A stretch of 64,000 bases of DNA from Albidovulum litorale (GCF_025751495.1 NZ_JAOWKZ010000002.1:620001-684000), one strand, 5' to 3'; shown: positions 15,808 to 26,388, counted from the first letter of the stretch. Numbers and translations: made by a program. The notes: generated by a model from the letters alone, not told the origin.

Positions 15808-17037
15808 ATGGGACGTTCGATTGCGCTCGCGCTCTATCTGCTGACCGCACGGGGCGGTACGGTCCCGCCCGCGCCATCTCGTCCGGCCCGGCCCGATGGT
15901 GCGTTGATCTGGCTGCATCTTGGACGGGATGCCACGCCCCGTCGGCTCGGGCAGCTTGCGCAGAAGCTTGTCCGTGAACGACCGGAACTGAGCCTGCTCA
16001 TCACCCGCGATGGGGATGCCTTGCCGGATGCGGACAATTTTCCCAAAGGCGCGATCACTGATCTGTGTCCGCCCGACAACCAGACCGCGATCCACGCCTT
16101 TCTCGACCATTGGCGGCCCGATCTGTGTGTTCTTGCCGGGGGCAGCCTGCCGCCCGTTCTGATCTGTGAAACAGACCGCCGGAATATTCCGCTGATGCTG
16201 GTGAATATCCGGATGACGCAGGCGGGTGAGCGTGCCTGGCGCTGGCGGCGCGGCATGGTGGCATCGCTTCTGTCACGGTTCCGGCGGATCATGGCACAGG
16301 ACCCCGACAGCGCGGCGCGGCTGCGTCGGCTGGGCGGGCGGCTTGCGCAGATCGACGTTGCCGGGCGGATCGAGGAGACGACCGAACCGCTGACCTGCAG
16401 CGAGACTGAACGCAGTTCGCTGGCCGAGCTTCTGATGGCCCGACCGATCTGGCTGGTCGCCGGATGCACCGAGGCCGAGGAGGATGCGGTCATCGCCGCC
16501 CATGCCCATGCGATGCGGTTGGCCCACCGCATGTTGCTGATTGTCGCCCCTGCCGATCCCGCGCGCGCCGGCCCTCTGGCCGAAAGGCTGCGGCAGGTGG
16601 GCTGGATGATCGCCGAAAGATCGCGCGAGGAGGAACCCGACCCCGAGGTGCAGGCCTTTGTTGCCGATGGCGAGGAGGAGCTCGGCCTCTGGTACCGGCT
16701 TGCCCCGGTGACCTTCATGGGCGGCACGCTGATCGAAGGCGGGCCGAGCCGAAATCCGTTCGAACCGGCGGCTCTTGGATCGGCGATCCTGCACGGACCC
16801 TATCCAGGCCCCTATCCCGACGCCTATGCCCGCCTGACCGAGGCGCGGGCGGCGCGGCGCGTTGACAGCGGTGCGACCCTTGCCGAGGCGGTGGGCGAGA
16901 TGATCGCGGCGGACAAGGCGGCGATCCTTGCGCACAACGCCTGGGCGGCCTCGTCCGGCGGCGCGGAGGTGGCGGAACGCGTGGCACAGGCGGTCTTTGA
17001 GGCGCTCGATGCAACCGCCAGAAAGGTGGCAATGTGA
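15808..17037 (+). CDS. WaaA/KdtA-like 3-deoxy-D-manno-octulosonate transferase homologue lacking catalytic motifs
   Basis: 409 residues with the two-domain GT-B layout of Kdo transferase and its best-conserved C-terminal block, [19 protein letters not shown]. It sits directly upstream of lpxK (TGATG overlap), the expected lipid A/core context. However, the N-terminal HxxSxGE motif that holds the catalytic glutamate reads HLGRDAT (37-43), the ExExWPN motif reads AGGSLPP (110-116), the STH-GEE-like element reads GCTEAEE, and PRHPER reads PADPAR. Activity as a Kdo transferase is therefore doubtful; it may be a lineage-specific transferase or a degenerate copy. The ATG at 15808 has AGGCGA before it; an ATG 72 bases upstream is also in frame. 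Confidence 0.75.
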   Translation: MGRSIALALYLLTARGGTVPPAPSRPARPDGALIWLHLGRDATPRRLGQLAQKLVRERPELSLLITRDGDALPDADNFPKGAITDLCPPDNQTAIHAFLDHWRPDLCVLAGGSLPPVLICETDRRNIPLMLVNIRMTQAGERAWRWRRGMVASLLSRFRRIMAQDPDSAARLRRLGGRLAQIDVAGRIEETTEPLTCSETERSSLAELLMARPIWLVAGCTEAEEDAVIAAHAHAMRLAHRMLLIVAPADPARAGPLAERLRQVGWMIAERSREEEPDPEVQAFVADGEEELGLWYRLAPVTFMGGTLIEGGPSRNPFEPAALGSAILHGPYPGPYPDAYARLTEARAARRVDSGATLAEAVGEMIAADKAAILAHNAWAASSGGAEVAERVAQAVFEALDATARKVAM

Positions 17038-18035
17038 TGCGCGCGCCCGGCTTCTGGTATCGCGATCCCGCAGCACCTGGCCTTGCCGCCCGGCTTCTGT
17101 CGCCGCTCGGCCGGATCTATGCCAGCCAGACCGCCCGGCGGCTGGCATCGGGTCGCGGCGATCATCCCGGCGTTCCGGTCATCTGTGTCGGCAATATCAA
17201 TGCCGGAGGCACCGGCAAGACGCCTACCGTTATTGCGCTGGCGCAGAGACTGGCCACCAAGGGCGTGACTGCCCATGTCGTCAGCCGCGGCCATGGCGGA
17301 TCGCTGACGGGACCGGTCCGCGTTGATGAACGGCGGCATGATGCGACGCAATGCGGCGACGAACCGCTGCTTCTGGCGGGCTTCACCCCCACATGGATCG
17401 CCCGCGATCGCGCGGCGGGCGCGCGAGCGGCCGTAGCGGCAGGGGCCGGGGCAATCCTGCTTGACGACGGATTCCAGAATCCGGCGCTGGCAAAGGACCT
17501 TTCCGTCGTCGTTGTCGATGCCGCGCGAGGCTTCGGCAACGGGCTCTGCCTGCCCGCAGGTCCCCTGCGGGAACCGGTTGAGGCGGGCCTTGCCCGCGCC
17601 GACATGATCCTTTCTATCGGCGATCCCCCGGCGCAGGAGGCGTTCAAGGCGCGATGGGGGCACGCGATACGCATCCCACACCTCACAGGAGGCCTGAAAC
17701 CGCTGCCCACCGGTATGGACTGGCCCGGCCTCAGAGTGCTGGCCTTCGCCGGCATCGGTCATCCCGAGAAGTTCTTCGCGACGCTCCGCGACCTAGGGGC
17801 CGAAATTGTCCGGTCGGTGCCGCTCGACGATCACCAGCCGCTGACCCCCGCGATCCTGCGGCGTCTGGAAAGCGATGCGGCCGCCCTCAGCGCGCAACTG
17901 GTGACGACGGAGAAGGACGCCGTCCGCCTGCCGCAGGAGTTCCGGGCGCAGGTCCTGACCGTTCCGGTGCGGCTGGAACTGGACGACTGGGCGCCGCTTG
18001 ATGCGCGGCTCTCAGAGTTGGGATTTAAAAAGTAA
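17037..18035 (+). CDS. lpxK: Tetraacyldisaccharide 4'-kinase
   Basis: 332 residues. The N-terminal membrane-associated segment is followed by the P-loop NAGGTGKTP (Gly57-Thr62), [17 protein letters not shown] and [12 protein letters not shown], all LpxK signatures. The usual DDGxQH reads DDGFQN here. The enzyme phosphorylates the 4' position of the lipid A disaccharide precursor at the cytosolic face of the inner membrane. The ATG at 17037 overlaps the stop codon of the WaaA-like gene by one base; a GTG one codon upstream is also in frame. The gene ends convergently with the CoA-transferase gene, 26 bases away. Confidence 0.93.
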   Translation: MRAPGFWYRDPAAPGLAARLLSPLGRIYASQTARRLASGRGDHPGVPVICVGNINAGGTGKTPTVIALAQRLATKGVTAHVVSRGHGGSLTGPVRVDERRHDATQCGDEPLLLAGFTPTWIARDRAAGARAAVAAGAGAILLDDGFQNPALAKDLSVVVVDAARGFGNGLCLPAGPLREPVEAGLARADMILSIGDPPAQEAFKARWGHAIRIPHLTGGLKPLPTGMDWPGLRVLAFAGIGHPEKFFATLRDLGAEIVRSVPLDDHQPLTPAILRRLESDAAALSAQLVTTEKDAVRLPQEFRAQVLTVPVRLELDDWAPLDARLSELGFKK

Positions 18036-18061
18036 GGCGGGTTCGAACCCACCTGTCCCGA

Positions 18062-19180
18062 TCAGTCCTTCCCGCCGTGCTCACCGAGTTTCGGTGAGGG
18101 GCGGTCCAGCACCAGATCCGCACCGGAGATAGTGAAGGGCGAGCGGACGCCCGGCACACCGCCGGGTTCAATCCGCATGCCGCGCGCCACGACCTGCGGG
18201 TCTGCAAAGACCTCGCCCATATCGTTGATCGGTCCGGCGGGCACGCCCTCAGCCTCGCAGGCGGCCAGAAGGTCGGCCTTCGCCCAGCCTTTCGTCTTCG
18301 CGGTGATCGCTGCCGTCAGGCGCTCGCGGTTGGCGATGCGGTCGGCGTTCGTCAGGTAGTCTGGCGCTTCGGCAAGATCGTCGAGCCCCAGCACGCGGCA
18401 GAGCCGCCGGTACTGGCCGTCATTTCCGGTGGCGACGATGATCCAACCATCGGCGCAGTCGAAGACGGAATAGGGCACGATGTTCGGATGCGCGTTCCCC
18501 ATCCGCTGGGGCGGCGTGCCAGAGGCAAGGTAGTTCATCGCCTGATTGGCCATGATCGAAGTCGCTACGTCGAGAAGCGCCATGTCGATATGCTGCCCCT
18601 CGCCGGTCACTGTCCGTTGGTGCACGGCGGCAAGGATCGCGGTCGCGGCATAGATACCCGTGAAGATATCCGTCACCGCGACGCCCACTTTCTGCGGCTG
18701 GCGGTCGGGTTCGCCGGTCACGCTCATCAGCCCGGACATGCCCTGAATGATGTAATCGTACCCTGCCCGGTGGGCATAGGGACCGGTCTGGCCGAAACCC
18801 GTAATCGAACAGTAGATGAGGCGCGGGTTCACCTGCCGCAGGCTGTTGTAATCGAGCCCGTATTTCTTCAGGCCCCCGACCTTGAAGTTCTCGATCAGGA
18901 TATCGGCGTCCTTGACCAGATCGCGCACGAGAGCCTGCCCAGCTGCCGTGCGGAAATCGGCCGTGACCGAAGACTTGCCCCGGTTCGCGGCGTGGAAATA
19001 GGCGGCGGAACGGTCGCCGTCGCGCTCGATGAAGGGCGGGCCCCATCGGCGGGTGTCGTCGCCTTCGGGCGCTTCGACCTTGATCACCTCGGCGCCGAGA
19101 TCGGCCAGCGTCTGACCGGCCCAAGGACCGGCCAGGATACGGGCCAGTTCGACGACCTTCAGGCCGTGCAGCGGGGTCAT
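18062..19180 (-). CDS. CaiB/BaiF family (class III) CoA transferase
   Basis: 372 residues. The N-terminal GLKVVELARILAGPWAGQTLADLGAEVIKVE is the family signature, and the probable catalytic aspartate, which forms an aspartyl-CoA anhydride in this class, is Asp171 in VGVAVTDIFTG. These enzymes move CoA between carboxylic acids such as oxalate/formate, carnitine or succinate/itaconate derivatives. No partner dehydrogenase or decarboxylase is adjacent, so the substrate stays open. It starts five bases after the end of the dsbA-like gene and may be transcribed with it. Confidence 0.88.
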   Translation of the reverse strand: MTPLHGLKVVELARILAGPWAGQTLADLGAEVIKVEAPEGDDTRRWGPPFIERDGDRSAAYFHAANRGKSSVTADFRTAAGQALVRDLVKDADILIENFKVGGLKKYGLDYNSLRQVNPRLIYCSITGFGQTGPYAHRAGYDYIIQGMSGLMSVTGEPDRQPQKVGVAVTDIFTGIYAATAILAAVHQRTVTGEGQHIDMALLDVATSIMANQAMNYLASGTPPQRMGNAHPNIVPYSVFDCADGWIIVATGNDGQYRRLCRVLGLDDLAEAPDYLTNADRIANRERLTAAITAKTKGWAKADLLAACEAEGVPAGPINDMGEVFADPQVVARGMRIEPGGVPGVRSPFTISGADLVLDRPSPKLGEHGGKD

Positions 19181-19185
19181 CGCGG

Positions 19186-19857
19186 TCAGTTCGCCAGCTT
19201 CTCGTCGAGGATCTTGGCGAAATCCTCATAGGACATGTTGGAGTACTTCTCGCCGTCGATGATGAAGGACGGGGTCGAGTTGATCTCATCCTTCGTGGCG
19301 TTCGTCTGATAGGTCGCGATCATCGCCTTGAGCTGATCCTCGTCGCGCATGCAGGCATCGACCGCTTCGGCGGACAGGCCGGCCTTCAGGCCTATCTTCT
19401 TGAGGTTGTCGGCGATCGTCGCGGCGTCGCCGTCAGCGATCCAGGTCTTCTGCGTGTCGTAGATGATGTCGGAGATACCGAAGTACTTCTCCTCTCCGCC
19501 ACAGCGCGCAACCGTCGCGGCCCAGAGACCGAACTTGTCGAAATAGACCTCGCGGTAGACGAAGCGGATCTTGCCGGTATCGATGTAGTTCGCCTTGAGC
19601 TGGTCGAAGACGGTTTCATGGAAGTTCGCGCAATGCGGGCAGGTGAAGGAGGCATATTCAATGACCTCGATGGGAGCCTCGGCCTGACCCAACACCATGT
19701 CCGGCACCATCTGCACATCGGTCGCGGTCTGCGCAACTGCGGCGGTGGAGAAGGTGGAGACATTCGCAGTCTGCGCGGCATCCCGCGTCATCCAGAACGC
19801 GCCGCCCGCGGCAGCGACAAGCGCCACGGCGCCGGCGATGAGGTAAGTCTTGGACAT
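19186..19857 (-). CDS. DsbA-family periplasmic thioredoxin-fold protein
   Basis: 223 residues. A hydrophobic N-terminal segment (about 4-22, IAGAVALVAAAGGAFWM) anchors or exports the protein. The redox site is FTCPHC with Cys73 and Cys76, and the cis-proline motif NSTPSFIIDG is near the C-terminus. It is closest in layout to the DsbA/BdbD-like proteins of alphaproteobacteria that oxidise or isomerise thiols in the periplasm. The start at 19857 is selected over an upstream frame because it gives a normal export signal. It follows the DciA gene by four bases. Confidence 0.9.
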   Translation of the reverse strand: MSKTYLIAGAVALVAAAGGAFWMTRDAAQTANVSTFSTAAVAQTATDVQMVPDMVLGQAEAPIEVIEYASFTCPHCANFHETVFDQLKANYIDTGKIRFVYREVYFDKFGLWAATVARCGGEEKYFGISDIIYDTQKTWIADGDAATIADNLKKIGLKAGLSAEAVDACMRDEDQLKAMIATYQTNATKDEINSTPSFIIDGEKYSNMSYEDFAKILDEKLAN

Positions 19858-19861
19858 GGGA

Positions 19862-20389
19862 TCAGCCTTTTCTGTTTCGGGGCCGAGATAAGACCTTTTC
19901 GCCCAAGGCTTCAAGCGCTGCCCTGAGAGTCTGGTCTCCGATCTCACCGGAAAGTGTTCTGGCAGTGGCTTGCACCGTCGGATCTGCCGGTTCCGGGGCG
20001 GGTTTCGGTTTCGGGGTGAAGGCGACCTGTCCTTCGGCAAACCCCGTCGGCGCGGTCTGGGTGATCACAACCCGCGAGATGGCGTTGTAGCCGTAGCAGG
20101 CGTTTACCTTCTCGCGGATCTTCGGCAGTTGCATCTGCAGGAGCGGCGCCGAGGCGCCGGTGGTCAGGAGCGTCAGTGTCGCGCCGAGCCCTTCGCGCCC
20201 GTAGCCGACCTTGACCGGCAGGGCCATGGCGGCAATCTCGTCTCCCACCACTTCGGCCCAGTGGGTCAGAAGCCGCGACACGGCGAAGCCGCGCGATTCG
20301 CCGACCGAGCGGATGCGGTCCTTCAAAAGGCCTGCGGCGGGCTCAAAACCTCGGCCGCGCCGCTTCTGGTTGGGGGGCGTAACGCTCAT
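19862..20389 (-). CDS. DciA-like (DUF721) replicative helicase loader candidate
   Basis: 175 residues. The conserved DUF721 core has LLTHWAEVVGDEIAAMALPVKV (about 41-62), then a KH-like fold with LPKIREKVNACYGYNAISRVVI. DciA proteins load the replicative helicase in bacteria that lack DnaC/DnaI. The C-terminal 45 residues are proline/alanine-rich and likely flexible. It is the first gene of dciA-dsbA-(CoA transferase) and is divergent from mutY with an 82-base spacer. Confidence 0.82.
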   Translation of the reverse strand: MSVTPPNQKRRGRGFEPAAGLLKDRIRSVGESRGFAVSRLLTHWAEVVGDEIAAMALPVKVGYGREGLGATLTLLTTGASAPLLQMQLPKIREKVNACYGYNAISRVVITQTAPTGFAEGQVAFTPKPKPAPEPADPTVQATARTLSGEIGDQTLRAALEALGEKVLSRPRNRKG

Positions 20390-20471
20390 CCCTGTCCTTT
20401 CCCGATCTTGGACCTATGTTAGACCCCGCATGGGGCCTTGCCCACCGGCTTGATGATGACGGAGCGGAAAT

Positions 20472-21533
20472 TTGCGGGACGAACAAATCGGCGCGGCACT
20501 CATCGGCTGGTACGACACCCATGCCCGCGTTCTGCCCTGGCGAGTCGGGCCTGCGGACCGCGCGCGGGGTATGCGCCCGGATCCCTACCGCGTATGGCTG
20601 TCGGAGATCATGCTGCAACAAACAACCGTCGCCGCCGTGCGTGACTATTTCCACCGCTTCACGGCGCGCTGGCCGGATGTCACGGCTTTGGCGTCCGCTG
20701 CGGATGCCGAGGTGATGGCCGAATGGGCGGGGCTTGGCTATTACGCCCGCGCCCGCAATTTGCTGAAATGCGCCCGGGCGGTGGTTGCGGATCATGGCGG
20801 GCGGTTTCCCAAAACCCGCGACCGTCTGCTGACACTGCCGGGCATCGGCCCCTATACCGCCGCCGCTATCGCGGCCATCGCCTTTGACGAGGCCGCGACC
20901 GTGGTTGACGGGAATGTCGAGCGGGTCACGGCACGGCTCTTTGCGGTCGAAACGCCTTTGCCCGGGGCAAAGGCTGAACTGACAGCGCTGGCCGCCCGGC
21001 TGACGCCACGCGAACGGCCCGGCGATCATGCGCAGGCGATGATGGATCTTGGCGCGACCATCTGCACCCCGCGGAATCCCGCCTGCGGCATTTGCCCGCT
21101 GCGCGAATTCTGCAAGGCCCAGGCAGCCGGTATTGCCACCGACCTGCCCCGCAAGACTCCGAAAGCCGCCAAACCCACCCGCTACGGCATCGCCTATCTC
21201 GGCCGCCGCGAGGACGGTGCGGTGCTGCTGGAACGCCGCCCGGATCGGGGGCTTCTGGGTGGCATGCTCGGCTGGCCCGGAACCGGCTGGACCGAAGCAG
21301 ACCCCGCCCCTGCCCCGCCCGCCGAGGCCGACTGGCGCGAAGTGCCGGGCGAGGTGCGGCACACCTTCACCCATTTCCATCTGGTCCTGCGGGTCGAAAC
21401 CGCCCATTTGTCCATGGGCGCCAATCCCCAACGGGGACATTTCGTGCCGGACACCGAGTTCCGCGCCGACGATCTGCCGACCGTCATGCGCAAGGTTCAT
21501 GACCTTGCGTCCCAGCCCGCGACCGGCGATTGA
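20472..21533 (+). CDS. mutY: A/G-specific adenine DNA glycosylase
   Basis: 353 residues. Catalytic Glu45 is in LSEIMLQQTTV and Asp146 in VVDGNVERV. The helix-hairpin-helix is LPGIGPYTA (132-140). The iron-sulfur cluster is held by Cys198, Cys205, Cys208 and Cys214 in the C-x6-C-x2-C-x5-C spacing. A C-terminal Nudix-like 8-oxoG recognition domain begins near residue 235. It removes adenine mispaired with 8-oxoguanine. The start is TTG at 20472 with GGAG about 10 bases upstream; no in-frame ATG lies closer. Confidence 0.95.
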   Translation: MRDEQIGAALIGWYDTHARVLPWRVGPADRARGMRPDPYRVWLSEIMLQQTTVAAVRDYFHRFTARWPDVTALASAADAEVMAEWAGLGYYARARNLLKCARAVVADHGGRFPKTRDRLLTLPGIGPYTAAAIAAIAFDEAATVVDGNVERVTARLFAVETPLPGAKAELTALAARLTPRERPGDHAQAMMDLGATICTPRNPACGICPLREFCKAQAAGIATDLPRKTPKAAKPTRYGIAYLGRREDGAVLLERRPDRGLLGGMLGWPGTGWTEADPAPAPPAEADWREVPGEVRHTFTHFHLVLRVETAHLSMGANPQRGHFVPDTEFRADDLPTVMRKVHDLASQPATGD

Positions 21534-21585
21534 GCGGCAGCCGCCCCGCGACTAGACTGACCAAAAGGCATGAGGCAGAGGCCCG

Positions 21586-22722
21586 ATGTCCCGACCCGTT
21601 TCCAGCTTCGTCTCGGCAGCCCCGTTCTGGCTGTCGCTGATCCTCGTGCCGCTCGCCATCATCGGGGCGTCCGCAGGCGGCTGGACCGTCTGGCTGCTGC
21701 CCGTCTATGGCTGGATCGTGACCTCGATCCTCGACGTCATCGCAGGGCGTGAGACGGGAAACCCCGACACCGATACGCCGGAGGCCGATCTCTTCTGGTA
21801 CCGGCTGATCACGATGATCTGGTTCCCGATCCAGGCGGTCACGCTTTACGGAATGATCTGGTATGTCACCCGCGCCGACCACCTCGTGACATGGGAAAAG
21901 ATCGTGCTTTTCTTCGGGGTCGGCGTCATCTCGGGCTCCATCGGCATCACCTATGCCCATGAGCTGATGCATCAGAAGAACCGGTTGGAGCGCTGGCTGG
22001 GCGATCTGCTGCTGGCGACCGTGCTCTACAGCCATTTCCGCACCGAGCATCTGCTGGTCCATCACCGCTATGTCGGTACGCCGCGCGATGCGGTGACGGC
22101 GCGCTACAACGAAGGCTTTCACCGGATGTTCTTCCGGGTGCTGACCGAGGGACCGGGATCGGCCTGGCGGGCGGAAAAGCAGCTTCTGTCGCGGGCCGGG
22201 CGTTCGCCCCTGCACGGATCGAATCCGTTCTGGCGCTACGGCGCGCTGCAGCTATTGGCGCTTGTCCTTGCCTTTGCCATCGGCGGCTGGGCGGGGCTTG
22301 GCCTTTTCATATGGCAGGCCTTCGTGGCGATCTGGCAGTTGGAGCTGGTGAATTACGTGGAACATTACGGCCTGACCCGCCGCCATCTGGGCGAGGGTAA
22401 GTACGAACATGTTCTGCCGCGTCATTCCTGGAATGCCGATCACAAGGTGACCAACTGGATGCTGATCAACCTTCAGCGCCATTCGGATCACCATTACAAA
22501 CCCGACCGCCGCTTCCCGCTTCTGCAGACCTACAGCGCGGATGAGGCCCCCCAGCTGCCCATCGGCTATCCCGGAATGACCGCACTTGCAATGGTCCCGC
22601 CGCTCTGGCGGCGTCGCATGAACCCGCGCGTGCGGGCGTGGCGGAAGAAATACTACCCCGATATCAGCGACTGGACGGACTACAATCGCGGCAATCTTCC
22701 GATGCCGAAGGGCGCAAGCTGA
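21586..22722 (+). CDS. alkB: Alkane 1-monooxygenase
   Basis: 378 residues with about six membrane helices and the full set of di-iron histidine boxes: HELMH (125-129), EHLLVHH (154-160), NYVEHYG and LQRHSDHH. The second box reads EHLLVHH rather than the EHxxGHH of Pseudomonas AlkB. NYVEHYGLTRRH is characteristic of true alkane hydroxylases rather than fatty-acid desaturases. It hydroxylates the terminal carbon of n-alkanes in the inner membrane and needs rubredoxin and rubredoxin reductase, neither of which is in the window. It appears monocistronic. Confidence 0.93.
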   Translation: MSRPVSSFVSAAPFWLSLILVPLAIIGASAGGWTVWLLPVYGWIVTSILDVIAGRETGNPDTDTPEADLFWYRLITMIWFPIQAVTLYGMIWYVTRADHLVTWEKIVLFFGVGVISGSIGITYAHELMHQKNRLERWLGDLLLATVLYSHFRTEHLLVHHRYVGTPRDAVTARYNEGFHRMFFRVLTEGPGSAWRAEKQLLSRAGRSPLHGSNPFWRYGALQLLALVLAFAIGGWAGLGLFIWQAFVAIWQLELVNYVEHYGLTRRHLGEGKYEHVLPRHSWNADHKVTNWMLINLQRHSDHHYKPDRRFPLLQTYSADEAPQLPIGYPGMTALAMVPPLWRRRMNPRVRAWRKKYYPDISDWTDYNRGNLPMPKGAS

Positions 22723-22823
22723 CGCATGGTGGGCGTTTGTCCGCGCTGATGATGACGTAGCGCCGCTTTCCGTACTAGGATTTCATCAGGCTGCCGGCGC
22801 GTAATCGTGTGAAGGGAGACGCC

Positions 22824-23315
22824 ATGAAGACGAGCGATACTCAGCCCGTCACACTCATGCAGAGGGTGCGGCTGCAAGCCGAGGTTCTGGTGCCGCTGCT
22901 TCGTCGCCTGCGTACTGAGCTTGGAGAAGAAGCTGCAAACGCCTTGGTCTATCCTGTGCTTCGATCCTGCATGAAAGACTGGATATCCAGCGTCGCCTCG
23001 TCGGCGTCTTCAAACCCGACCGAGAATTTTTACGAGACATCCGAGGTGCTTGCCAACCTGTTCGAGGGGGATGTGGACCTGGAGATTCTGGAGCACAATG
23101 CCAAGAAGCTCGACGTCGATGTGACAGGCTGCCGATTTGCTGATTTCTTCCGGCAGTTGGGCGAACCGGAATTGGGCGCGATCCTGACATGTGAACTCGA
23201 CGATCACATCGCCGAACTGTCGGCGCCAACCGTCACCCTATCTCGATCGGCGACAATCATGAACGGCGCGGCACGCTGCCCATTCAGATACCAGTTCAAG
23301 CAGGCCGACACTTGA
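22824..23315 (+). CDS. L-2-amino-thiazoline-4-carboxylic acid hydrolase (ATC hydrolase) family protein
   Basis: 163 residues. The C-terminal two thirds carry the family pattern: CRFADFFRQLGEPELG, then LTCELDDHIAEL, then LSRSATIMNGAARCPFRYQF. Members hydrolyse L-ATC in the L-cysteine pathway of Pseudomonas, but most are uncharacterised and substrates vary. The Cys in TCELDDH and the Cys in ARCPF are candidate functional residues. The ATG at 22824 has GGGAG at the right distance. It is followed by a hairpin that can end transcription on both strands. Confidence 0.72.
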   Translation: MKTSDTQPVTLMQRVRLQAEVLVPLLRRLRTELGEEAANALVYPVLRSCMKDWISSVASSASSNPTENFYETSEVLANLFEGDVDLEILEHNAKKLDVDVTGCRFADFFRQLGEPELGAILTCELDDHIAELSAPTVTLSRSATIMNGAARCPFRYQFKQADT

Positions 23316-23408
23316 AAATAAGCACATCTGGCGCAGGCTAGCCAAAAGCGCTGTCACTTGCCATGACGGTTTAGGGGCCGAAGCAGGCCCCCAGTTTTCC
23401 AAAACTCG

Positions 23409-23442
23409 AAAAAAGGCCCCGCCGGGGTGCATTCCGGCGGGG
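23409..23442 (-). terminator. Intrinsic terminator of ccrM (shared hairpin)
   Basis: CCCCGCCGG (23417-23425) pairs with CCGGCGGGG (23434-23442). On the minus strand the stem is followed by six T residues (AAAAAA at 23409-23414 on the plus strand), about 50 bases downstream of the ccrM stop codon. On the plus strand the same hairpin is followed only by TTAGTTT and may weakly end the ATC-hydrolase-like transcript. Confidence 0.9.
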
Positions 23443-23491
23443 TTAGTTTCGTGCCGTGGATCAGGCCACAGGCACCGGCGGTAACTTGTGA

Positions 23492-24689
<1,198 letters not shown>

Positions 24690-24691
<2 letters not shown>

Positions 24692-25325
24692 AAGCACTTA
24701 TAGTTTTTGCTTGGCACAAGATATTGTGCACGGGCTTGAACGAACGTCTATGATGTGGGGTCACACCAAGATTTCGGAGCGCTTCAAGGTGATCTTTCGT
24801 CGGGTAACCGGCGTTCCTTTCCCAGCCGTAGCCCGGATGCTGTTGCGCCAAATCCACCATGATGCGATCGCGCAACACCTTGGCGACGATGGAGGCCGCA
24901 GCGATCGACATCGACCGGCTGTCACCCTTCACAACCGCCTCCGCGCTGATCGTCAGACCCCGCGGGATCAGGTTGCCGTCGATCAGCAGATGATCGGGCG
25001 CGACAGCCAGCCCCGCAACCGCGCGGCACATCGCGATATGGCTGGCGCGGAGGATGTTGTGTTCGTCGATCTCGGCCACCGAAGCCTCGGCCACCGAGAC
25101 ATCGGCCGAGGCCATGATCGTATCGAACAGGGCTTCGCGCCGCCGAGCGGTCAGCTTCTTTGAATCGTTCAGCCCCTCGGGGATGCACGCGGGGTCAAGG
25201 CGTACGGCGGCGGCTAGGACCGGGCCGCACAAGGGGCCGCGGCCAACCTCATCAACGCCGGCCACGTATTGCAGACCACGGGTTTGCGCGGTCGTTTCAA
25301 AGCTCAGATCAGGATTTTCGGACAT
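24690..25325 (-). CDS. rnhB: Ribonuclease HII
   Basis: 211 residues, normal for the family. [19 protein letters not shown] (about 23-41) holds the first catalytic Asp-Glu pair, LLIDGN the next acidic residue, and [19 protein letters not shown] the final conserved segment. The enzyme nicks DNA 5' of single misincorporated ribonucleotides. The ATG at 25325 is chosen over an upstream one because conserved sequence starts soon after it. The gene precedes ccrM, an arrangement seen in other alphaproteobacteria. Confidence 0.95.
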
Positions 25326-25360
25326 GGCGCCACCTTGCGCGAAAAGGCCCCGCACGCAAG

Positions 25361-25388
25361 AAAAAAGGCGGGTGCCGTGGCACCCGCC
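25361..25388 (-). terminator. Intrinsic terminator after the small secreted-protein gene
   Basis: GGCGGGTGCC (25367-25376) pairs with GGCACCCGCC (25379-25388); on the minus strand it is followed by TTTTTT. It lies 70 bases downstream of the stop of the gene at 25458-25949 and just upstream of rnhB, so rnhB should have its own promoter in the remaining short spacer. Confidence 0.9.
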
Positions 25389-25457
25389 CAGTGGACCGAT
25401 CCGGAGTACAAGGGATGCCGGACCGACTGCTCGACAGTTATCTCGTGCGCTGCGGCC

Positions 25458-25949
25458 TTACCAACGGCCGTCAGCGATCTTGAACCCGTGGTCGCTGAGA
25501 CAGCGCGCACCATAGACAGTGCGATTGCCCCAGCGCGTATTGATGTCGAAGGCACAGCGCTCGGGAATGCGCCGGTTGATCCCGTATTCGTCCAGGCAGC
25601 GCGCCGAGACAACGTCACTGCGCCGGTCATGGCCACGGCGTCGGTCATCGCCACGGATGGAAAAGACGCATTCGGCGGGAATCCAGCGGTTCCTGTGCCC
25701 GTATTTGCTCGGGCGCTTCCAGCGTTCATCCTTCCATTCATCATCGTAGCGACGGGTCTGGGCTGCCTGCTGCTGTTCCTTCTTGCGCTTGTTCTTGTTC
25801 ACTTCGTTGATCACGAGGCCGATCGCGGCCGCGCCGAGAAGCACCTTGAGCGCGTCCTTGCTGCGGTCGTCTGCGAGAACCGGCGTCGCGAAGGCCGAGG
25901 TAAAGGCGAGCGTCGCGGCGGTTACAGTGGCGATCAGGCGGCTTTTCAT
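25458..25949 (-). CDS. Secreted protein with a duplicated two-cysteine motif
   Basis: 163 residues. A signal peptide (about 1-26, cleavage near PVLADD) is followed by a hydrophobic helix (36-49), a very basic glutamine/lysine stretch, then two copies of a motif I-P-x2-C-x-F-x-I ... A-R-C-L-x3-G. Copy one spans 90-124 (Cys94, Cys118) and copy two 128-156 (Cys132, Cys150). The spacing suggests one disulfide per copy in the periplasm. I do not recognise a characterised family. It has its own terminator and no clear functional neighbour. Confidence 0.75.
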   Translation of the reverse strand: MKSRLIATVTAATLAFTSAFATPVLADDRSKDALKVLLGAAAIGLVINEVNKNKRKKEQQQAAQTRRYDDEWKDERWKRPSKYGHRNRWIPAECVFSIRGDDRRRGHDRRSDVVSARCLDEYGINRRIPERCAFDINTRWGNRTVYGARCLSDHGFKIADGRW

Positions 25950-26121
25950 CGGACATCTCCTTTCGGATGGATAGGCGGGCAGCGCCCCCGTCAGTTCATG
26001 GCAAAACCTTGGGCCCGACCTGATGCGGCAGGCAATAACGCCGCCGTGCTAGGCGATAACGGGACCAAAAACCGGATTGGTTATTGATTAGCCGTCCGTC
26101 CCCGAGCAGTGTGATCGCATC

Positions 26122-26367
26122 ATGACGCGAACACTTCTCATCCCCATGGCGCTCGCCGCCGCCCTCGCCGCCGGACCGGCGGTTGCCGGTTGCAAGGTCG
26201 AGTACAAGGCCAAGCAGGACGATCCCCTGCGGCTGGATTACGGCACGGTGGAATTGCCGGACAAGGCCTGCGCCTCGAAAGAGGCGGCGGCCGCGGCGCT
26301 GGCGCCGAAGCTGAAAAAGGAAGGCTGGACGCTTCTGGCCATTGTGTCCATCCTAGGCTCCAACTGA
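26122..26367 (+). CDS. Small exported protein of unknown function
   Basis: 81 residues. An N-terminal signal peptide (about 1-22, ending AGPAVAG) is followed by a mature domain of about 58 residues with two cysteines (CKVEYKAKQ and DKACAS), which could form a disulfide, and an alanine/lysine-rich helix ending in a hydrophobic strand. No known family is recognised. Codon usage matches the surroundings. It lies 21 bases upstream of the membrane winged-helix gene and may be co-transcribed with it. Confidence 0.65.
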   Translation: MTRTLLIPMALAAALAAGPAVAGCKVEYKAKQDDPLRLDYGTVELPDKACASKEAAAAALAPKLKKEGWTLLAIVSILGSN

Positions 26368-26388
26368 CCGAGCCCGGGAATCCGCGAC

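Noticed and set aside
18040-18049. GGTTCGAACC between lpxK and the CoA-transferase gene, resembling a tRNA T-arm.
   Set aside because: The flanking bases do not form a full T-stem, and no D-arm, anticodon arm or acceptor stem can be built around it. It could at most be a remnant.
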